NCBI GenBank assembly: GCA_037039685.1 | Contig: JAWNGF010000001.1 | Location: forward strand, 558,001 to 622,000 | DNA from: Ceratobasidium sp. AG-K | Lineage: Eukaryota; Basidiomycota; Agaricomycetes; Cantharellales; Ceratobasidiaceae | Length of the DNA stretch: 64,000 bases | Direction: 5' to 3' | Shown here: positions 58,097 through 64,000 of the stretch, piece by piece | Layout: the number at the start of each line of letters is the position of its first letter | How positions within the stretch are numbered: position 1 is the first letter of the stretch | The notes under the pieces: model-generated | Told to the model about the DNA's origin: nothing | Databases searched by the model: none | What the model saw: the letters and a program-made list of their open reading frames with translations, nothing else | Program-made: the position numbers and the translations under genes

Positions 58097-58549
58097 TGTT
58101 GTAAGCTACTTCTTGGTGGCTGTGAAACAAGCCACAAGGGGGAGTGGACGGCACTAAGACCTAAGTGACCTCTTGAACCGCAACACACTTAAGTGTCTGT
58201 AGGCTCTAAAGGGTAGGGGTGGTTCTAAGTGTCACTCGAAGGGGATGTTTTGACCAGACAAAACAAGCTGGGGTTACCAGGCTTGTTGGTCCTCTATATA
58301 TATTCAGAACGCGGCCAAGTCATACAGGGCGCAGCCACACAAGTCATACATAACAGCCAGTCAGGAGTGTCCATGTGAGTCATGCTGTATGAGCAGACAT
58401 GACTTGTACAAAGCACAGCCGCATTACACAGTGTAACAGAAATAACCACAAGGTGGCAACGCGGCAAACGGAAACGGAGACACGACACAAAGGGGGAAAC
58501 AGGCAGGTGAGACAACAGACAAGATGATGGAGGGAGCTGGCTCGTGAAA
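58097..58549 (-). repeat. Element G 5' LTR with promoter
   Basis: 453 bp. TATA box at about 58303-58295 and predicted RNA start segment at 58269-58258 (minus strand). The outer end reads CTCGTGAAA instead of CTCACAACA, a decayed terminus, but the CCCTG duplication fixes the boundary. Confidence 0.9.
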
Positions 58550-58554
58550 CCCTG

Positions 58555-58590
58555 GTAGAGAAGGTCAACAAGGACTGCTGGGTGCAGTAG
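58555..58590 (+). pseudogene. Third ORF of element F, last 11 codons and stop
   Basis: Continues the frame of 50623-51351 after element G: VEKVNKDCWVQ and TAG, matching the RKGKDCAVQ end in element A. Confidence 0.8.
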
Positions 58591-58622
58591 CTGGGTCCCC
58601 TCAGGTTCCCTTCATGGGCCTT

Positions 58623-58632
58623 AAGGGGGGAG
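58623..58632 (+). promoter_or_regulatory. Polypurine tract of element F
   Basis: AAGGGGGGAG then TAA and the 3' LTR at 58636. Confidence 0.8.
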
Positions 58633-58635
58633 TAA

Positions 58636-59093
58636 TGTCGTGAGCCTTGCTCACTCCATCGGACTTGTCTGTGTCTCGTCCTGTCTTGTGGCTGTGTATG
58701 TTATGTTTTGTTTCTCTTTTCCTGCCGCATTGCCACCTCCTTGTGGTTTTCCTGTTACATTGTGTAACGCAGCTGTGCTTTGTACAAGTCATGTCTGTTC
58801 ATACAGCATGACTCATATGGACACTTCTGATTGGTAGACTGCTATGACTCATGTGGCTGCGCTCTGTATGACTTGGCTGCTTCTTGAATATATATAGAGG
58901 ACCAACAAGCCTGGTAACCCCAGCTTGTTTTGTCTTGTCAAACATCCCTTTTGAGTGACACTTTGAACCACCCCTACCCTCAAGAACCCACAGACACTTA
59001 AGTGTGTTGTGGTTCAAGAGGTCGCTTAGGTCTTAGTGCTGTCCACTCTCCATCCCGGCTTGTCTCATAGCCACCAAGAAGAAGCTTACAACA
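58636..59093 (+). repeat. Element F 3' LTR
   Basis: 458 bp, TGTCGTGAGC to CTTACAACA, partner of 44649-45106. Confidence 0.9.
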
Positions 59094-62000
59094 AGAATCA
59101 GGGAAGGGGACAAATGGAAGACAGCTTTTAGAACCAAGGAAGGCCTGTTCAAATACATTGTCATGCCATTTGGACTAAAAAATGCGCCTGCCATATTCCA
59201 AAGATACATGAACCATATCTTCCATGACCTTATTGATGTATGTGTCATAGTATACATTGACAACATCCTGGTCTTCTCTAAAAACAGAAGTCAACATACT
59301 GTGGATGTCAGGAAGGTGTTGAAGATCTTACTGGATGAAAACCTATTTGCAAAACTCCCAAAATGCGAATTCTTTGTCACCAAGTTAACATACACCAGAC
59401 TTCAAATCAGCAATTTGGGCATCTCAATGGAGGAAGAGAAGGTCAAGGCAATAAAGGAGTGGAAGGAACCAAAAATGGTCAAGCAGGTTCAAGCATTCCT
59501 AGGATTTGCAAACTTCTACTGAAGATTTGTACCAAATTTTAGCTGATTAGCTAAGCCCTTGACAACCCTGACAAGAAAAGATAACAAATGGGAGTGGGAG
59601 AAGGATCAACAGGAAGCTTTTGAGGCCCTGAAAGCAGAAATTAGCAAGGAACCCACACTAAGGCACCCTGACCCAGACAAGCCCTTCTTCCTGGAGACGG
59701 ATGCAAGTGGAGTAGCAATGGGGGCATTTCTGTCTCAAAGACAAGACAATGGCTACCTACACCCAATAGTGTTCCTGTCAAAATCCTTCAACAAGGCCCA
59801 GCTCAACTATGATGTCCATGACAAAGAACTTATGGCAATTATAGAATCATTGACACATTGGAGGCTATACCTTGAGGGAACAAAGGATCCTATCACTATC
59901 TACACCAATCACAGGAACCTACAGTTCTGGAAGGAAGCAAGAACATTCAACTGTCAACATGCAAGATGGCATCAACTACTAGCTTCCTACAACTTTGATA
60001 TCATATACCGCCCTGGAATCCTTTCTTCTAAACCGGACGTATTGTCAAGACAATCTGACCACAAGGATATCCCCATGGCTGAACAAGTTATGATATCTGC
60101 CGAAAATTTAAAGGATTTATGGGGCAGATGGACACAGACATTATAGCAACCATCAGGGAAGCACAGGAAACTGATGAAGGACTGGCAAAAATCAAAGAAA
60201 TCTGCAAATCAAGCGAAATGTTACCAAGAAGCCTGCAACACAGTGCAAAAGATTACGACTTCAAGGAGGGACTGATATGGTTCAAAGGAAGAATCTATGT
60301 TCCAGAAGACGAGGAGGCCAGACTGACTATCATGCAGGTACACCACAACTCTAAGATCACGGGTCATCAAGGACAGGCTAGGACGTTGGAACTAATATCA
60401 AGAAGATACTTCTGGCCAGGGATGAAGCAAAGCGTAAACAGATACGTGGAATCCTGCAAGACTTGCCAACAAACAAGGGGATCAAAATCCATAGTTCCGA
60501 TCAAACTGCTAGAAATTCCAAGAGGGCCCTGGGAAGATATAGCATTTGACTTTGTGGTGAAATTACCAAAGTCCAAAGGGTCGGACAGCATCATGGTAGT
60601 AGTGGACCGATTCTCAAGGATGGCGCATTTCATACCCTGCAAGGAATCTCACACCGCAAGCAACCTTGCAAACCTCTTTGTCACAAATGTTGGGAAGCCC
60701 CACAGTTTCCCAAAAAGCACAATCTCAGACCGGGGGACTACTTTCAATTTGAAGCTAATGAAAGCCATTTACGAGAGAATTGGAACCAGCCCAAGTTTCA
60801 GCACTGCCTACCACCCCCAGACAGATGGGATAACAGAGAGAATCAACCAATGGATGGAAGGCTGGCTACGGTCCTTTGTCAACTACCTGCAGGACAATTG
60901 GGCGGACTTGTTGCCAGTTGCAGAATTTAGTTATAACCTGCAGAAGCACTGTGTAATGGGTAGTTCCCATTTTGCAATTGTCTATGGCAGGGAACCACTG
61001 TGGAACATCTCATCAGAAGAAACAATGGTTCCTGAAGCAAACAAAATTACGGAAAAATGGTGTAACATCCACAACAAAGCAATTGCATCAATGGAAAGTC
61101 AAAGGCTCCCGGAAGAAAGGCCAAAAAACGAGTATCAAGAAGGAGAACTAGTACGGCTGTTGGGAAAAAACACACAAACAAAGAGGCCCTCAAAGAAGCT
61201 GGATAACAAAAAGCATGGGCCATTTGTTGTGAAACAGAAGATAGGATCACACGCTTATGAACTCATTTTGCCAACAACAATGAGGGTACACCCTGTTTTC
61301 CATATCAACTTACTCAGCCCTTACAAAGAAGACACAGAATTCAAACAAAACCAACCCCAACCACTGCCAATCATAACTGAAGAAGGAGAAGAAGAATATG
61401 AGGTAGAAAAAATCCTGGACAGGAAGGAAACAAAGGATGGACTTTTTTACAGGGTCAGAGGGAAGGGTTATGGAGACAAAGAAGACACAGAACAAAGGGC
61501 AGAAGATTTTGGTCACCTATCCAAGATCATCATAGACTTTCTACGCCAACACCCCAAGGCCCCTACACCATCTAACTATGTTCCAGGAAAGATAAAAGGG
61601 AGGAGGGGCACAGTTGGTAGTGATATCTGCAAAACTTGCTCATACTCTTCTACCAACTTCCATTTATCTGCCCTCAACCTTTTTTGCTCTCCACAATGCC
61701 CACTGTTACCCGCTCCACCATTGCCAACAACCTTGTCTGCATCCTTGATGGACCAGCATTTGCCACGGCAAGGATCCTCAATGCCAGAGCGGCCCTCTAT
61801 GTTTTCAGAAGGTCACAGCAAACCCCAGGAAGAATGCAGTTCTGGGCGTCAATTGATGTACTCCACTCAGACCTGGGGGAGTTCCAATGGGTTGGAAAAA
61901 AATGGCCAACACAAATGCAACTCCAACGGAAGGACATCTTTGTTTGTTGGGGATGCGCCATGTTCCAGGTCTTGGAGGTGGTCCTCATGTCCACCCATAT

Positions 62001-62131
62001 GCTTGGAGTCATCAAGTGGGGCCAAGAAGGAGCATACTCAAGCGAATGGGTACCAGGCTATGATGGGAGAGCACCATCACTCCAACCCAGGTGGAACAAC
62101 ACTTGGGACGCCAACTACAAGAGGGACCTAA
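59094..62131 (+). pseudogene. pol: Element J pol, right part
   Basis: Resumes RT at RIREGDKWKTAF. YIDD has become YIDN. TGA at 59520 and about 59544 fall on Arg codons of element A (NFYRRF, NFSRLAK). A one-base deletion near 60107 shifts the frame; from 60119 it stays open through integrase (FDFVVKLP, SDRGTTF and ITERINQ kept; TWKLHGF-type segment degraded to GKPHSF), chromodomain (EEYEVEKILDR to YRVRGKGYG) and on through most of the third ORF in another frame, ending at 62131. Confidence 0.86.
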
Positions 62132-62147
62132 GCAACTGGAGGATGGA
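61696..62147 (+). pseudogene. Third ORF of element J, truncated by element L
   Basis: ATG at 61696 (MPTVTRSTIANN). About 150 codons with no stop, ending at NWRMD where the family-D LTR begins. CWGC and WVPGYDGRAPSLQPRWN are conserved; the Trp-rich C-terminus and IDLT tail are missing. Confidence 0.8.
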
Positions 62148-62590
62148 TGTCACGACCTTTTCTCTTTTCTTGTTTCCTTTCCTGTTTGTCTTGTGTTGGG
62201 TCTTGTTCTTCTCGCCTTGGCGCATTTAGTCGCCTTTCTGTAAGCCATGGTCATGGGACATGCCTGCCTGGCACGTCTTCTCTCTGATTTGTTCTCCATG
62301 GACTTATCTGGTTTCCTTTGTCTTGCCTGCACTTCCCTCGGACTCTTGCTTTTTCCTTGTTCTCTCCCTTGTTGCCTTCTATCTATTGTACATAGCCACA
62401 CTAGATAGTATATATACCAGCAACCCAAGTCTTGTCTCTACAAGACTTGTTCTCTTGTTGTTTTCCCCATCACTCATTGCATGACTCACTTAGGCCTAAG
62501 CACCATACATTTGACCTTTGTCGTTGCCCCAACCCCCATCCTCACTGCCTGTGGAGTCTTGGCCTCCAAGGTTCAACTAGGGTTGTGATA
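62148..62590 (+). repeat. Element L 5' LTR (family D) with promoter
   Basis: 443 bp, TGTCACGACC to GGTTGTGATA; the reverse complement of the 35629-36065 type. TATATATA at 62409-62416, and a perfect 10 bp inverted repeat CAAGTCTTGT-CTCT-ACAAGACTTG just downstream. The predicted RNA start is at about 62440. Confidence 0.85.
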
Positions 62591-62980
62591 CTAGAACAAG
62601 TCTTGTTGCCTTTGTCGTGGATACAGCCTTTGTTGCTGTCGGAACCAGGTCTTTCATCACCGGGTCACCTCTGAGCATTTGCACATCCCTCACCTTGGTC
62701 AGCTAATACCCCCATCTCTCCCCTGCATCATTTACACGTTGAGGCACACTGCAGCTTGCACCCATTAGCCTGTCAACAATGTCCCCTATCCTCTGATATC
62801 ACTGAACTGTGGCCACCTAATCAGGAAGCACTGTTCATATATTCTATTGGAACAAGGACCTCTGAGACCATTGCACTGAACCTACCGTCAACTAGGTTCC
62901 CCCTACACATTCCATCTCTACCCAGGGGATATATTTTCTAGAACAAACATTACTAGCCAATTTTTGTCGAAGCGCACCAG
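62591..62980 (+). other. Element L untranslated leader
   Basis: No ORF supported. It begins with the candidate primer site and resumes after the solo LTR at 63444. Confidence 0.5.
62593..62606 (+). promoter_or_regulatory. Candidate self-primer binding site, element L
   Basis: AGAACAAGTCTTGT, two bases inside the LTR edge, is the perfect 14-base complement of ACAAGACTTGTTCT at 62440-62453, 31 nt downstream of the TATA box start. Same geometry as the family-A elements with an unrelated sequence. Confidence 0.72.
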
Positions 62981-63443
62981 TGTCATAAGCTTCTTCTTGG
63001 TGGCTATGAGACAAGCCGCGATAGGGAGTGGACGGCACTAAGACCTAAGTGACCTCTTGAACTGCAACACACTTAAGTGTCTGTAGGCTCTTGAGGGTAG
63101 GGGTGGTTCAAAGTGTCACTCAAAGGGGATGTTTGATGAGACAAAACAAGCTGGGGTTACCAGGCTTGTTGGTCCTCTATATATATTCAGAAAGTGGCTG
63201 AGTCATACAAGGCACAGCCACACAAGTCATACATAACAGCCAGTCAGGAGTGTCCATGTGAGTCATGCTGTATGAACAGACATGACTCGTACCAAGCACA
63301 GCTGCGTTACACAATGTAACAGGAAAACCACAAGAAGGTGGCAACGCGGCGGGAAAAGAGAAACAAAACATAGTAAACGCAGCCACACAATAGGAGAAGG
63401 CGCAGACGAGTCCGATGGAGTGAGCAAGGCTCATGACAACCAG
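62976..63443 (-). mobile_element. Solo family-A LTR with ACCAG target duplication
   Basis: LTR 62981-63438 (458 bp, TGTCATAAGC to CTCATGACA), flanked by ACCAG at 62976-62980 and 63439-63443. Inserted in the leader of element L. Confidence 0.92.
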
Positions 63444-63461
63444 GAAGCGCATTTATTGTAG

Positions 63462-64000
63462 ATGTCCAACAGAAGCCGCGCGAATTCAGCAGATTCCTAC
63501 CAAGCAACAATGTCTTCCATGATGCCCTCCTTCTCTAAGGGCAAAAGCCCCATTGCAATACCTCCACCAGAAACCCCCCTCCATCGAACTCGCTTCTCAG
63601 AACCTCCCCCATCAAGGAAAGAAAGCAACGAGGAAGGATCAGTAGGGAACACAACCATTTGTTCCCAACCGGCCCCCTACAAAACCTTTGACACAGAATC
63701 AAGACCACTGTCTCCTGCCATTAAAGAATACAAGGGCGACTCCTGGTGGGAAACCTGTGAAGGCGATTTTCAAAAAGAAGTCCTCTTCATTCTCAGAGAA
63801 TTATTGTTGCACCATAGTCTCATGGCAGAGAGGTTGGAACATGTCGAACAATGGATACTACATAATAGGGATGATGGAAATATCTGCATCAACTGACTGA
63901 CAGAAATTGCGGATCAGAATTGCGAACTATACAACAAAATGACAGATCAACACAGAATAACAAGGGATGCAGTTTGGGCACAAGGAATTGTATCAAGTGG
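63462..64000 (+). pseudogene. gag: Element L gag, start (one TGA)
   Basis: ATG at 63462 (MSNRSRANSADSYQ). Ser/Pro-rich N-terminus (SFSKGKSPIAIPPPETPLHR), then a helical stretch EVLFILRELLLHHSLMAERL. TGA at 63894; the frame continues with LTEIADQNCELYNKMTDQHR to the window edge. Calling it gag rests on its position after a 5' LTR, not on a recognised domain. Confidence 0.5.

Larger units (their letters stand above)
51352..58549 (-). mobile_element. Element G: family-A element nested in F
   Basis: 7198 bp, LTRs 51352-51807 and 58097-58549, flanked by a perfect target duplication CCCTG (51347-51351 and 58550-58554). Read leftwards: 5' LTR, primer site, gag, pol, third ORF, polypurine tract, 3' LTR. 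Moderately decayed: one frameshift and one stop in gag, five stops in pol, one in the third ORF. Confidence 0.93.
44649..59093 (+). mobile_element. Element F: family-A element nested in J and split by G
   Basis: LTRs 44649-45106 and 58636-59093 (both 458 bp, about ten differences). Order: 5' LTR, primer site, gag, pol, third ORF, polypurine tract, 3' LTR. Element G is inserted 13 codons before the third ORF's end. Flanking target duplication ATAAT (44644-44648) / AGAAT (59094-59098), one mismatch; the right copy matches the sister sequence. Confidence 0.9.
42620..62147 (+). mobile_element. Element J: outer family-A element, split by F and truncated at both ends
   Basis: Left piece 42620-44648 (gag without its N-terminus, then protease and the start of RT) and right piece 59094-62147 (rest of pol and a truncated third ORF). 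The pieces join in frame across element F, with ATAAT/AGAAT as a one-mismatch target duplication. The left end abuts the DDE transposon; the right end is cut by the LTR of element L at 62148. No LTR of J itself remains in the window. Confidence 0.85.
62148..64000 (+). mobile_element. Element L: family-D element, 5' portion, runs off the window
   Basis: 5' LTR 62148-62590, leader 62591-63461 interrupted by a solo LTR (62981-63438), then the start of gag at 63462. Inserted in element J's third ORF. The 3' portion is outside the window. Confidence 0.8.

Noticed and set aside
57214..58188. Apparent gag start upstream of MSIQEDAG inside the LTR of element G
   Set aside because: The upstream codons lie in the LTR and primer region; the ATG at 58074 aligns with the other copies.

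Overview
The window looks like repeat-rich nuclear DNA from a mushroom-type fungus (Agaricomycetes). The evidence is protein-coding genes split by 50-65 bp GT-AG introns, a kinase-like family typical of that group, a hAT-like transposase gene with similar short introns, and chromodomain Ty3/gypsy retrotransposons. Rhizoctonia or a close relative would fit, but the genus is a guess. No bacterial or viral operon is present.

Left arm (1-19462). Two intact five-exon kinase-like paralogs (163-1510 and 12520-13856) have identical exon lengths. Between them lie about 10 kb of mostly non-coding DNA holding a diverged ~2 kb duplication (about 4.3-6.2 kb and 7.5-9.8 kb), and a two-exon gene of unknown function (11213-11916). 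Next come a seven-exon hAT-type transposase gene on the minus strand (14201-17023), a Ty1/copia RNase H remnant, and fragments of unrecognised genes.

Right arm (19463-64000). This is almost entirely LTR retrotransposon. Two LTR families are seen: family A (about 455-468 bp, ends TGTYGT/ACRACA) and family D (about 427-443 bp, TGTCAC/GTGACA). The element I call A (19463-26688, minus) is nearly intact. Elements C, F, G and J are related and more decayed. Three are nested: J is split by F, and F is split by G, each with a target-site duplication. D sits inside C and itself carries a solo LTR. L (family D) cuts the end of J and also carries a solo LTR. K is a truncated family-D element. A decayed DDE transposon lies between D and J.

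How the parts work. Family-A elements encode gag, then pol in the -1 frame (protease, RT, RNase H, integrase, chromodomain), then a third ORF of exactly 254 codons with a CxxC, a Trp-rich stretch and a SUMO-interaction-like IDLT-acidic tail. In both LTR families a 12-14 nt segment about 31-33 nt downstream of the LTR TATA box is perfectly complementary to the sequence starting 2 nt inside the element. This is the arrangement expected for Tf1-type self-primed reverse transcription. Decay of the older copies is dominated by Arg CGA to TGA nonsense changes, as expected from C-to-T change at CpG. The conserved third ORF and the self-priming layout are the most interesting signals.
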